From Bacteroidetes bacterium ADurb.Bin012 (GTDB lineage: Bacteria; Bacteroidota; Bacteroidia; Bacteroidales; TTA-H9): DNA of 32,879 nt. Below, piece by piece: positions 1-8,523 of this stretch. Every line of letters starts with the position of its first letter. Position 1 is the first letter of the stretch. The notes beneath the pieces were generated by a model, which saw nothing but the letters and a program-made list of their open reading frames with translations, was not told the DNA's origin and ran no database searches. The stretch lies in assembly GCA_002071415.1 (NCBI GenBank), contig MWFC01000023.1, forward strand, positions 1 through 32,879, in the 5' to 3' direction. The position numbers and the translations under genes are program-made.

Positions 1-139
1 AGCCGTAAAGCAATATTCCTATCCGGTTTGTTTTGGATTTCCGGCTGGGCATCAACCACACAATGAACCTCTTATGCTGGGTGCGGAAATTAGAATAGAA
101 ATCACGGATGAAGGTACTGAAATGATTTATTTGTATTAA
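1..139 (+). CDS. LD-carboxypeptidase (peptidase S66), C-terminal fragment
   Basis: Only the last 45 codons are in the window, read from base 2 to the TAA at 137-139. The fragment contains the G-F-P-A-G-H motif followed by a P-L-x-L-G-A segment. In S66 muramoyltetrapeptide carboxypeptidases this motif carries the catalytic histidine and lies close to the C-terminus. These serine peptidases remove the terminal D-alanine from murein tetrapeptides during cell-wall recycling in the cytoplasm. The next gene, yraN, begins 12 nt after the stop, so the two are probably co-transcribed. The catalytic serine and glutamate lie outside the window, so activity cannot be judged. The family call rests on the one motif and its position. 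Confidence 0.72.
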   Translation, partial: AVKQYSYPVCFGFPAGHQPHNEPLMLGAEIRIEITDEGTEMIYLY

Positions 140-151
140 AAAAATCTTACA

Positions 152-520
152 ATGATGGCCGAACATAACGAAATGGGAAAAGAAGGCGAAGAGCTGGCTG
201 CCGAATATCTGGTGAAACAAGGTTATACCATAGAAGCTCGTAATTGGCGATATGGGCACGAAGAAATCGACATTATTGCCCGCAAGGACGACCTTTTGCT
301 CATCGTCGAAGTTAAGACGAGACGTTCCAATTATTTTGGACAACCCGAGAGTTTTGTGAGTTTTGCCAAGCAAAAAGCCCTCATACGCTGTGCAAACCGT
401 TATATTTATCAACACAACTTCGAAGGTGATACCCGTTTCGATATTATTTCCATCATTATGACACCCAAGGGAAATCAAATCAATCATATTCCCAATGCCT
501 TTTATCCAACCTTAAGATGA
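152..520 (+). CDS. yraN: YraN / UPF0102 family nuclease-fold protein
   Basis: A 122-residue protein of normal length for UPF0102. It has the family pattern in order: G-x-x-G-E-x-L-A-x-x-Y-L near residues 9-20, a G-Y-x-I-x-x-x-N-W-R segment at 24-33, E-I-D-I-I at 38-42 and V-E-V-K-T-R at 52-57. The E/D...D...E-x-K arrangement matches the fold of Holliday-junction resolvase-like (PD-(D/E)xK) nucleases, but the cellular role of YraN is not firmly established. Two ATG codons are adjacent at 152 and 155; the first is used here. Its TGA stop overlaps the ATG of the next gene in an ATGA arrangement (517-520), which suggests translational coupling with the AlkD-like glycosylase. Confidence 0.9.
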   Translation: MMAEHNEMGKEGEELAAEYLVKQGYTIEARNWRYGHEEIDIIARKDDLLLIVEVKTRRSNYFGQPESFVSFAKQKALIRCANRYIYQHNFEGDTRFDIISIIMTPKGNQINHIPNAFYPTLR

Positions 521-1209
521 TGATTCCGACTCAAGACATTCATTCTTATGTTTCGGCTCTATCATCCATATTCGAAGAGGAGGGCAATAGAGAAACGGCA
601 AGCGGCGCCAAAGCTTATATGCGAAATCAGTTCGAGTTTTACGGACTTCCTTCACCCCTGCGTCGTCGGCTTCAAAAAGGCTTCCTTCTACAAAATGGAT
701 ATCTCTCCATCGAGCAATGGCCTGAACTCATATTTCAGTGTTGGAACTCTGCCTATCGTGAAATGCAATATTTTGCAATGGAGTATTCTCAACATTTTAT
801 TCCTCATTGCACCGAAGAACATATTGTACTGCTCGAATGGATGATGACGAACAAGGCATGGTGGGATACAGTAGATTTTATCAGTCCTAAACTTTGCGGA
901 AAATTTTTTATTCATTTTCCGGATATCATCGAAAATACAACTTCAAAATGGATTGATAGTCAAAATCTATGGCTACAGCGAGCTGCACTGATTTTTCAAT
1001 TAAATTACAAAGAAAAAACCCATCTTGATTTATTGTTTCGATCCATTCAGTGTTTAAGTGATTCGGATGACTTTTTTATTCAGAAGGCTATAGGATGGGC
1101 ATTACGCCAAGTGTCGAAAACATTTCCCGAAGAAGTGATGCATTTTGTAGCTCACCAACCCTTAAAGCCTTTAAGCAAAAAAGAAGCCTTACGATTTGTA
1201 AATCGATGA
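517..1209 (+). CDS. alkD: DNA alkylation repair protein, AlkD-like
   Basis: A 230-residue all-helical HEAT-like protein of the AlkD family, which excises 3- and 7-alkylated purines from DNA by hydrolysing the N-glycosidic bond. The four residues that define the DNA-binding cleft of Bacillus cereus AlkD (W109, D113, R148, W187) have counterparts at W116, D120, R155 and W194 with identical spacing (4, 35 and 39 residues), so the enzyme is probably active. The flanking motifs N-K-A-W-W-D-T-V-D, L-W-L-Q-R-A and K-A-I-G-W-A-L-R are clear. The gene starts inside the yraN stop codon (ATGA) and is followed by a promoter-like intergenic segment before msrC, so it is probably the last gene of the ldcA-like/yraN unit. 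Confidence 0.9.
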   Translation: MMIPTQDIHSYVSALSSIFEEEGNRETASGAKAYMRNQFEFYGLPSPLRRRLQKGFLLQNGYLSIEQWPELIFQCWNSAYREMQYFAMEYSQHFIPHCTEEHIVLLEWMMTNKAWWDTVDFISPKLCGKFFIHFPDIIENTTSKWIDSQNLWLQRAALIFQLNYKEKTHLDLLFRSIQCLSDSDDFFIQKAIGWALRQVSKTFPEEVMHFVAHQPLKPLSKKEALRFVNR

Positions 1210-1237
1210 ATTTCGAATAAATTCATAATATAAATTT

Positions 1238-1268
1238 TTGAGAGATTTCCAAATTTTCGGTAATTTTG
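1238..1268 (+). promoter_or_regulatory. Bacteroidota-type promoter for msrC
   Basis: TTG at 1238-1240 (within TTTTTG) is separated by 20 nt from TAATTTTG at 1261-1268, an exact match to the TAnnTTTG -7 element. The predicted start near 1275 leaves a leader of about 55 nt before msrC. The -7 element sits inside an imperfect palindrome, TCCAAA (1248-1253) and TTTGGA (1265-1270), that could be an operator. Confidence 0.55.
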
Positions 1269-1329
1269 GAAGCCAGTGATGAAGTTTAAAAGTTAAACTA
1301 TTGTAATTGAAATCATTATTTGATTTGTG

Positions 1330-1791
1330 ATGAAAATTCAGAATCAAGAAATACGTTATCAACACATCTATGGTCAATTAGAAACTTTATTGACCAAGAC
1401 GAAGGTGCCCGAAGCCCGAATGAGCACAATAATTGCTGTGCTGCATCATAAGATGCCGAATTTTTTCTGGACAGGATTTTATCATCTTGTAGATGATGAA
1501 TTGATTGTATGGTGTTATCAGGGGCCACTGGCATGTCAGATACTCGAAAAAAACAAGGGAGTATGCTGGGCTGCCATCCAGCAGCAAAAAACTATCATTG
1601 TACCTGACGTAGAGCAATTTCCCGGTCATATTGCCTGTGATAGCCGTTCGAGATCCGAAATTGCTGTCCCCCTTAAAGATGCAGGGGGAAACATCAAGGG
1701 AGTATTGGACATTGATAGCCAGCTTATTGACAACTTTAACGAAACCGATGCCAAATGGCTCGAAAAAATTATAGATATGGTCTATGGATAG
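1330..1791 (+). CDS. msrC: Free methionine-(R)-sulfoxide reductase, GAF domain (MsrC/fRMsr)
   Basis: A single GAF domain of about 153 residues that reduces free L-methionine-R-sulfoxide, protecting the methionine pool in the cytoplasm. The three redox cysteines of E. coli MsrC (84, 94, 118) are matched by C69, C79 and C103 with the same 10- and 24-residue spacing, in the contexts G-P-L-A-C, G-V-C-W-A and G-H-I-A-C-D-S. The acidic substrate-binding residues in S-E-I-A-V-P and L-D-I-D-S are also present. The frame is also open from a GTG at 1327, but the adjacent ATG at 1330 is the more likely start. The stop overlaps the next start by 8 nt (ATGGATAG), which suggests coupled translation with a lipoprotein. 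A Bacteroidota promoter lies about 60 nt upstream. Confidence 0.93.
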   Translation: MKIQNQEIRYQHIYGQLETLLTKTKVPEARMSTIIAVLHHKMPNFFWTGFYHLVDDELIVWCYQGPLACQILEKNKGVCWAAIQQQKTIIVPDVEQFPGHIACDSRSRSEIAVPLKDAGGNIKGVLDIDSQLIDNFNETDAKWLEKIIDMVYG

Positions 1792-2338
1792 AACTGCCCA
1801 CCTATTTTGCTTGCTCATAATGATAAGTATTGCGGCATGTAAAACTCCATCATCGCCCGATGAAAAAGAATATTATGATCAAATATTAGAAAAACAAAAC
1901 ACTTTGGCCGATGCCATTTTCGATCTCAACCGTTATCTCGAACACGCCGATACTGCCGGCCTCCAACGAGCCTATAATAAAACTCTCGATTATGCGAAAA
2001 ATTCTCTACAGGAAATAGAAAAAATTGGTGATTATCAGGGCGATACAATTCTTTTAAAGGCAACTCTTTCCCTTTTGAAGGTTTATTGTGAAGTATTGGA
2101 AAATGAAATTCAGGAAATGATTGCTATTGTTAAAAAACCAGGCGAGATTTCGGATGCTGATGATGCTCGTATCATGCGATTGAGGAAAAACATATATAAA
2201 AAACTTACTCAAGCCGAACGGGAATTCGTAAAAGCCGATCATCATTTCAGGAACTTGTACCTGGGTGCTTATCTTTCAAATGAACCCGATACCACCTTAT
2301 TTGAAGAACTCAATGATTCCGTCCCTGCAACTCCTTGA
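1784..2338 (+). CDS. Small putative lipoprotein of unknown function
   Basis: A 184-residue protein not recognised as a member of a named family. The first 19 residues form a lipoprotein signal: a short hydrophobic stretch followed by the lipobox I-A-A-C, giving lipidation at C19 and export across the inner membrane. The rest is charged, rich in Glu, Lys and Asp, and looks mostly alpha-helical, with heptad-like spacing around residues 30-60 and 95-160 that could form helical pairs or a short coiled coil. It begins 8 nt inside msrC. The partnership of a cytoplasmic Met-sulfoxide reductase with an envelope lipoprotein is unexplained. The lipoprotein call is secure; the function is unknown. Confidence 0.75.
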   Translation: MDRTAHLFCLLIMISIAACKTPSSPDEKEYYDQILEKQNTLADAIFDLNRYLEHADTAGLQRAYNKTLDYAKNSLQEIEKIGDYQGDTILLKATLSLLKVYCEVLENEIQEMIAIVKKPGEISDADDARIMRLRKNIYKKLTQAEREFVKADHHFRNLYLGAYLSNEPDTTLFEELNDSVPATP

Positions 2339-2870
2339 AATTATTATCGAACTAATTACTAAGAATGATTTGTTAAGGCATCAAAGGCGTAGCTATCAGG
2401 TTGTGATGGTTCGTATCTCAAGGAATATAGTTTAGGAATTCGAAGAAACATTGAGACAATGAAAAAATAAAAATTAATGAACAAAAATATGCTTCTCGAA
2501 TATCGATCCTAGATTTTAGAATCTTGTGTGGCTTCGCTTCGTACTCACCCTCGCTCTATTAACCTTTCTCATCTAATAAGATTCAGAACGGAAATTGACA
2601 ATTTCTCCTGGATGTGCACTATCCAACCCTATTCAGATACAAACACCGCACTCATCATGTTTCACTTTCAACTTTTGACTTTCCACTCATCATTCCCCAC
2701 CCTCCTTTGCTTGTTGTTCTCATGATTACGTAATGATACAAAATTCAACCAATGAGAATTTTTGCTGATTTTCCATTTTCTGATAGAATGTTTGTAGATT
2801 TGCCCCCTTTTATCGAATTAAAATATAAAATATTGTATTTTAATTAATTATTTCAAGATTAATCATTTTT
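2339..2870. other. Non-coding interval before fusA
   Basis: A 532-nt AT-rich gap. No tRNA, structured RNA or convincing gene was found. A 65-codon open frame at 2528-2725 starts at GTG, has protein-unlike composition and no motif, so it was not called. The only supported element is a -7 promoter box at 2795-2802. Confidence 0.6.
2795..2802 (+). promoter_or_regulatory. -7 promoter element upstream of fusA
   Basis: TAGATTTG matches TAnnTTTG exactly and is followed by a C-rich stretch (GCCCCC), like the initial transcribed sequence of the two rRNA promoters at the other end of the window. No good TTG -33 box lies 18-21 nt upstream. The leader to the ATG would be about 60 nt. Confidence 0.4.
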
Positions 2871-4940
2871 ATGCAATTACATAAATTAAGAAACATTGGC
2901 ATTGCAGCCCATATAGATGCAGGAAAAACCACAGTTACCGAAAGAATTTTATATTTTACAGGTGCAAATCGAAAGATGGGCGAGGTGCACAATGGAGAGG
3001 CCACTACCGATTTCATGAAGCAGGAACAGGAAAGAGGGATAACCATAGCTTCGGCAGCCATCACCTGTAAATGGAAAGAACATCATATCAATCTGATAGA
3101 TACACCCGGACATGTCGATTTTACGGTTGAAGTTGAACGATCTCTGCGTGTTTTGGATGGTATGATTGCGGTTTTTTGCGCCGTAGGTGGGGTAGAGCCA
3201 CAAAGTGAAACAGTTTGGAATCAAGCTAACCGCTATAAAGTACCACGAATCGCTTTCATCAATAAAATGGACAGGCAGGGAGCCGATTTCGAAAATGTAG
3301 TGGCACAAATGAATAAATACCTTGATGCCAACCCTATTCCTTTCCAGATTCCTATTGGGAATGAAGAAGATTTTAAGGGAATCATCGATTTAATAAAGAT
3401 GAAGGCTCTTTTTTTTGAGAATTTCGAAAGCACAGAAGCCGAAATACCTGCTGAATACAAGGGATCGGCCAGCCGAGCCAGACAATATATGATAGAAAAA
3501 CTCGCCGATTTCAATGAAGAAATTTTGGAGAAATATCTCAACGAGGAACCCATCCCTGAAGAATTAATTATAGAGGCTAGTCGTTACACAACTTTGCACC
3601 TCTTAGCTACACCCGTACTTTGTGGAGCTGCCTATAAAAACAAGGGGATTACACAATTGCTGGATGCAGTCATTCATTTCTTGCCCAGTCCTCTCGATGT
3701 AGGTGCTGTTGTGGGTATGGATCGAACAGATCCCGAAAAAACACACTCGCGCTACCCTTCTCCTAAAGATCCTTTCTCAGCACTTGCCTTCAAGATTATT
3801 TACGATCATTATGTAGGGCAGCAGACTTTTATCAGAATTTTTAGTGGGAGATTGAGTACAGGCATGCAGGTGCTAAATAGTTCAAAAGATAAAAACGAGC
3901 GAATAGGACGGATTATGCGAATTCATGCCAAGATGCGAGAAGACATTCCTGAAGCTGGGCCGGGTGATATTGTTGCATTGGTCGGGCTTAAGTTTACTAA
4001 AACCGGCGATACCCTCTGCGACCCTGACAATCCTTTGTTGCTCGAATCCATTTTCATTCCCCCTCCAGTGATCGAATTGAAAGTAAATCCTTCGAAACAA
4101 AGCGATCAGCAGAAAATGGGTGAAGCACTTCATAAATTGGCCAGCGAAGACCCTTCATTCATTGTCCGATTTGACGACGAAACTCAGGAAACTATTATAT
4201 CTGGCATGGGCGAACTTCAACTCGAAATCATTCTCGATCGGCTTAAAGATGAATTTGGATTAGAACTGCAAACGGATGAGCCTTCGGTAGCGTATCGAGA
4301 AACCATTACACACGAAACGGAACAGGCTTACAAACATGTGAAACAAACCGGCGGCAAAGGCCAGTATGCCCATGTATTGCTTCGTATCGAACCCAACCCA
4401 GGAAAAGGATATGAATTTGTCGATAAAATCAAGGGCGGGATTGTACCTCTCGAATTTATTCCTTCAGTGGACAAAGGAATTCGCAAAACCCTCGAAAAGG
4501 GCGTAATTGCCGGTTACCCCGTTGTGGATGTTAAAGTTACCCTCCTCGATGGAAGCTATCACCCAGTCGATTCTTCCGACTTTGCTTTTCAAACCTGTGC
4601 TTCTATATGTTTTAAACAGGCTTTTCAAAAAGCAGCTCCCATTTTGAAAGAACCCGTAATGAAAATCGAAATCAATTCACCCGATGACTATATCGGCAAT
4701 GTAATCACCGACCTAAATAAACGCCGCGGACAGATCGAATCGATGCGAAGGCATCGAAAAGGATCACAAAAAATTAATGGCCTAGTACCTCTGATGGAAA
4801 TGTTCGGCTATGCTACTCAACTTCGAAATATCAGTTCGGGAAGAGCCAATTATTCCATGGAATTCTTTCAATACATGCCACTGCCGCAAACTTTACAGGA
4901 AGAAGTGATTAAAAAAGCCATCGAAAAGAACAAAAAATAA
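2871..4940 (+). CDS. fusA: Elongation factor G, probably an EF-G2-type paralogue
   Basis: A 689-residue translational GTPase that promotes ribosomal translocation. G1 A-H-I-D-A-G-K-T (13-20), switch I R-G-I-T-I, G3 D-T-P-G-H and G4 N-K-M-D are intact, including the catalytic His of the DTPGH motif. Domain IV keeps loop I G-G-K-G-Q-Y-A-H and loop II H-P-V-D-S-S, which contact the decoding site, so it should translocate. It differs from primary EF-G at usually conserved places: T-T-D-F-M-K before Q-E-Q-E-R-G (normally T-M-D-W-M-E), I-A-S-A-A (normally I-T-S-A-A) and G-M-G-E-L-Q-L-E (normally GELHLE). It is monocistronic, with no rpsL, rpsG or tufA nearby. These points favour a second EF-G, but the copy number in the genome is not visible here. 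Confidence 0.88.
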   Translation: MQLHKLRNIGIAAHIDAGKTTVTERILYFTGANRKMGEVHNGEATTDFMKQEQERGITIASAAITCKWKEHHINLIDTPGHVDFTVEVERSLRVLDGMIAVFCAVGGVEPQSETVWNQANRYKVPRIAFINKMDRQGADFENVVAQMNKYLDANPIPFQIPIGNEEDFKGIIDLIKMKALFFENFESTEAEIPAEYKGSASRARQYMIEKLADFNEEILEKYLNEEPIPEELIIEASRYTTLHLLATPVLCGAAYKNKGITQLLDAVIHFLPSPLDVGAVVGMDRTDPEKTHSRYPSPKDPFSALAFKIIYDHYVGQQTFIRIFSGRLSTGMQVLNSSKDKNERIGRIMRIHAKMREDIPEAGPGDIVALVGLKFTKTGDTLCDPDNPLLLESIFIPPPVIELKVNPSKQSDQQKMGEALHKLASEDPSFIVRFDDETQETIISGMGELQLEIILDRLKDEFGLELQTDEPSVAYRETITHETEQAYKHVKQTGGKGQYAHVLLRIEPNPGKGYEFVDKIKGGIVPLEFIPSVDKGIRKTLEKGVIAGYPVVDVKVTLLDGSYHPVDSSDFAFQTCASICFKQAFQKAAPILKEPVMKIEINSPDDYIGNVITDLNKRRGQIESMRRHRKGSQKINGLVPLMEMFGYATQLRNISSGRANYSMEFFQYMPLPQTLQEEVIKKAIEKNKK

Positions 4941-5256
4941 ACCTCCACTGCTTGGCTAAATCGTTGTTGGACTAAATTTCCTCCTACAAAGCAAAATGTT
5001 CTTCTAACGAAACAGCCGGGATCCATATTTAGACATAAATCTGCAATTTATAGGTATGGCTTCGATAATCACCAAAGGCAGAATCCAAGTTGAAGCTGTA
5101 TTTTTTGAAGATTCTCATTCAATGGTTTTTCTGAACATTCGCTCCCAATCAAATAACCCATCCTTTCCAATTTGATGTTGGCAAGTTGAGAATTCAAGAA
5201 TTCCTCTCCCTTTTGTTTTCTCTTAACTTCGCAACAATAATTTTAATACCATTCCG
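4941..5256. other. Non-coding interval, possible remnant on the minus strand
   Basis: A 316-nt gap between fusA and the EndoQ-UvrD gene. No RNA gene or terminator was found. On the minus strand, 5242 down to 5029 reads as a protein-like stretch if one base of a six-T run (5101-5106) is ignored, ending in K-L-Q-I-Y-V-stop; there is no good start. TAACTTCG at 5224-5231 is a weak -7-like box for the next gene. Confidence 0.4.
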
Positions 5257-8200
5257 ATGTCATTTATTGCTGACTTGCATATTCATTCTCATTTCAGTCT
5301 TGCCACCAGTAAGGAACTTACGCCGGAGTATCTTCATCTTTGGGCTAGGCGAAAGGGCATAGATGTAATAGGGACAGGCGATTGCATACATCCTAACTGG
5401 CTTTCGGAACTCCAGGAAAAACTCGAACCTGCCGAAACGGGATTATATCGATTAAAAACAATTTACCGCTTGGCCGAAGAAAACATCCCCGAGTCTCAGG
5501 AACCTCTATTTCTTCTGACTACCGAAATCAGCAACATCTATAAAAAGGGAGGCAAGGTAAGAAAAGTACACAATGTACTGATGATTCCCGATTTCCGTAC
5601 CGCAAGCCTCATACAGCAAAAACTAAAACTCTTGAGCTTTAACATTACTTCGGATGGAAGACCCATTTTAGGAATGGATTCTTATGAATTGTTTCGTTTA
5701 GTGTTGGATATTAATCCACAGTGTGTATTGGTACCTGCTCATATCTGGACGCCATGGTTTTCGGTTCTTGGTGCCAGTTCAGGCTTCGACAGTATAGAAG
5801 AATGTTTCGAAGATCTAACCCCACATATCCATACCCTCGAAACTGGCCTTTCGAGTGATGTACCCATGAACCGTGTGGTAGGTAAGTTAGATCGGTTTCA
5901 CCTGATTTCCAATTCCGACGCCCATTCTCCCGACCGGCTTGGCCGAAATGCTAACATCTTCTTCTGCGATAAATCCTTCGACGCTATTATTGAGGCTATG
6001 GCCAGTCATCGATCCGAAACCATCGATCTTTTCCCGCAGGAAGGGAAATATCATTTTGCAGGTCATAGAAAATGCAATGTTTCATTACCACCCGATGAAG
6101 CAGCTTATCATCAGGGAATTTGTCCGGTTTGCTACAAAAAACTCACTTCGGGCGTGCTCGATAGGGTGTTTCAATTAGCTTCGAAAACTCTCCCCGATGA
6201 AGAATCTATTTCGCCCCGTTTTCATTATATTATTCCTCTGCCTGAAATTATTGCAGAAATTATTCACACAAAATCTGCGTCGAAGAAGGTAATGGAGAAA
6301 TATTTTCAAATTTTAAAAATCTTAGGTCCGGAGCTAAAAGTCCTTTTAGAGATACCTTGCTCACAGATTGCCGAACACGCTGGTGGTGAGCTGGCCGAAG
6401 CGATCGAAAGGTTGCGCCAGCGCCGGGTAATGATTACTCCAGGATATGACGGGGAATATGGCACCATTAAAGTGTTTCGCCCAGGCGAAGCACAAAGCTA
6501 TGCCCAAAAATCTTCACTATTTCACGATGAAAACCCATTAAATCGTCCAACAGCCTATCCCCTGCTCAGTTTCAACATCCATCATGTGCTCGAACAAAAA
6601 ATACGTTATTCGGCAATTCCAGATTCCTCAAGCGAACAGGATACAGTTTATCCTACCACGGATGACTTGCAAAAAGCTGCTATCGCACACGACGAAGGAC
6701 CAGCCATTGCCATAGCAGGCCCGGGAAGCGGAAAAACATACGTACTCACCGAAAGAATCGCTCGCCTGATATCACAAAATATTGCACCTTCCGAAAAAAT
6801 TCTTGCCATTACCTTTACCACACGGGCAGCTCAGGAAATGCGCCAACGCCTTATGTCCCATCCTTCACTCCATCAACAAGCATCATCTCTCTCCATCAGT
6901 ACGATTCATGCCTTGGGCTTGCAAATTCTCCGCGAAATCCCCTCTTATTCTTCCTTCAAACTAATCAGCGAAACCGAAAAAATAAAAATCATTCAATCAC
7001 TTCCTCAGGTCCAAAATTACAGCCCGGTTAAAATCGTCAACTACATTTCCCTCCTTAAAAATCATGCCCTTAACTTTCGGTTTGATGTAACATTTCAGAA
7101 AATCGCCAATCAATATCAATTCTATCTTCTCAACAATCAATTGATGGACTACGAAGATCTTATCTTATTGCCTTTGAATTTCTTGCAAGAAGATGCCGAA
7201 TTCCGTTCGCAGATCCAAAATCGTAATGGGTTTATTTTAATAGATGAATTTCAGGATGTAAATCCAGCTCAATACGAATTTCTAAAGATCATCAGTCATC
7301 CACAAGAAAATAATGTTTTTGCCATTGGAGATCCTTTTCAAAGTATTTATGGTTTTAGAGGAGCATATTCGGGTATTTTCGAAACTTTTCTTCAGGATTT
7401 TCCCCAAGCGACTACTTACCACATGGGGAAAAGCTATCGTTGCGGAGATAAAATCTTGAAGGCTGCCTATGAAGTCATTGGCAGTGAAAATCCCCTCGAA
7501 GGCTTGCCCGAGAAAGGCAAAGTGAACATTGTGCAACATGCTACCGACAAAAGTGAAGCCGAATTTATTGCTCGATCTATAGATGCCATGACGGGAGGCA
7601 CGCGTTTTTTCGCTTACGACAGCGGTGTAGCGCAAGCTCAAACTGAAATCCCATTATCTGAATTCACCATCTTATGCCGTACAACGCGACAGTTCCCGGC
7701 CATCATCGCTGCTTTGAACAATCATGGCCTTCCCTATCAAACCGCTCAAGCAGGAAATTTGCTCGATTCGGAATTGCTCTCGGAAATCATACTCTACTTG
7801 CGTAAAATCCTCGAAAACCCTGAGGAAAATAAATGCACAGTTGAAAATCTTCTGAAAGCCTATTTCGAACAAAATCTCTCAGAAAAAAACGACACCATTG
7901 ATAACCGGAATATTTTCATGGAAATTGCCAAAGATTTCGGGAATGATTTGAAAAGTTTCATAGACTTCATCGATTTGAATGCTCCCACAGGACTTTATGA
8001 AGCCAAAGAAAATGCAGTTCAGCTTATGACGCTCCATGCAGCTAAAGGCCTTGAATTTGAACATGTTTTTATCAGCGGTTGCGAAGAAGGCCTTATTCCC
8101 TATTCCCTTTTCGAAAATCAGGAAACTGACCCTGAAGAAGAAAAACGCCTGCTTTTCGTAGGAATGACTCGTGCCAAAAAAACACTTACCTTAAACTATG

Positions 8201-8340
8201 CCGACTCACGCAAGATTTTCCACCGAAACATGAAACTTCCCCCTAGCCATTTTCTTGCAGCCATTTCGCCAGCCAATGCCATCAGGACAAAATCCAATCT
8301 GCCCGAAAAACACGAGGGACAGCAACTAAGTTTCTTCTGA
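5257..8340 (+). CDS. Endonuclease Q-like PHP nuclease fused to a UvrD/Rep helicase
   Basis: A 1027-residue two-part protein. Residues 1 to about 410 match the whole endonuclease Q (TIGR00375-type) layout: PHP metal motifs D-L-H-I-H-S-H (6-12), G-T-G-D-C-I-H-P (39-46), P-A-H (160-162) and N-S-D-A-H-S-P (219-225), a zinc-site region with C273 and C-P-V-C (289-292), and the closing P-G-Y-D-G-x-x-G segment (395-402). Endonuclease Q nicks DNA 5' of deaminated bases such as uracil and hypoxanthine. Residues 465-1027 are an SF1A helicase: Walker A A-G-P-G-S-G-K-T (487-494), D-E-F-Q-D (663-667), G-D-P-F-Q-S-I-Y-G-F-R-G (691-702), a T-L-H-A-A-K-G-L-E-F-E motif (925-935) and V-G-M-T-R-A-K (968-974). 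It is shorter than UvrD, so accessory subdomains are reduced. A nick-then-unwind repair enzyme is inferred. It stands alone, with no operon partner. Confidence 0.9.
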   Translation: MSFIADLHIHSHFSLATSKELTPEYLHLWARRKGIDVIGTGDCIHPNWLSELQEKLEPAETGLYRLKTIYRLAEENIPESQEPLFLLTTEISNIYKKGGKVRKVHNVLMIPDFRTASLIQQKLKLLSFNITSDGRPILGMDSYELFRLVLDINPQCVLVPAHIWTPWFSVLGASSGFDSIEECFEDLTPHIHTLETGLSSDVPMNRVVGKLDRFHLISNSDAHSPDRLGRNANIFFCDKSFDAIIEAMASHRSETIDLFPQEGKYHFAGHRKCNVSLPPDEAAYHQGICPVCYKKLTSGVLDRVFQLASKTLPDEESISPRFHYIIPLPEIIAEIIHTKSASKKVMEKYFQILKILGPELKVLLEIPCSQIAEHAGGELAEAIERLRQRRVMITPGYDGEYGTIKVFRPGEAQSYAQKSSLFHDENPLNRPTAYPLLSFNIHHVLEQKIRYSAIPDSSSEQDTVYPTTDDLQKAAIAHDEGPAIAIAGPGSGKTYVLTERIARLISQNIAPSEKILAITFTTRAAQEMRQRLMSHPSLHQQASSLSISTIHALGLQILREIPSYSSFKLISETEKIKIIQSLPQVQNYSPVKIVNYISLLKNHALNFRFDVTFQKIANQYQFYLLNNQLMDYEDLILLPLNFLQEDAEFRSQIQNRNGFILIDEFQDVNPAQYEFLKIISHPQENNVFAIGDPFQSIYGFRGAYSGIFETFLQDFPQATTYHMGKSYRCGDKILKAAYEVIGSENPLEGLPEKGKVNIVQHATDKSEAEFIARSIDAMTGGTRFFAYDSGVAQAQTEIPLSEFTILCRTTRQFPAIIAALNNHGLPYQTAQAGNLLDSELLSEIILYLRKILENPEENKCTVENLLKAYFEQNLSEKNDTIDNRNIFMEIAKDFGNDLKSFIDFIDLNAPTGLYEAKENAVQLMTLHAAKGLEFEHVFISGCEEGLIPYSLFENQETDPEEEKRLLFVGMTRAKKTLTLNYADSRKIFHRNMKLPPSHFLAAISPANAIRTKSNLPEKHEGQQLSFF

Positions 8341-8523
8341 TCTTTCCGCATGCATTCTACTTGAATTTGGCTTTGAAATTCATCTTAACAAAAGAATTTA
8401 GATGAGTCATTGATATAAATATCCCAACCAACTAAAATTATAAGCACATAAAATATCACGTAATAACATAGTTTTCGAATCATGAATCATAAATCTATAA
8501 TGGTTGATTTCGTTAAATGCCGC

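Noticed and set aside
2395..2440. GGTTCGTATC stretch resembling a tRNA T-loop
   Set aside because: The conserved A58 is replaced and no acceptor or anticodon stem can be formed around it.
2508..2525. AGATT-TTAG-AATCT hairpin as a terminator after the lipoprotein gene
   Set aside because: The stem is only 5 bp, AT-rich, and has no T run after it.
2528..2725. 65-codon plus-strand open frame in the gap before fusA
   Set aside because: Starts at GTG, has no motif or signal, composition is unlike neighbouring genes, and no promoter precedes it.
8482..8523. ATG at 8482 as start of the PorP/SprF-like gene
   Set aside because: It would put 14 polar residues before the signal peptide; the ATG at 8524 gives a normal signal peptide.
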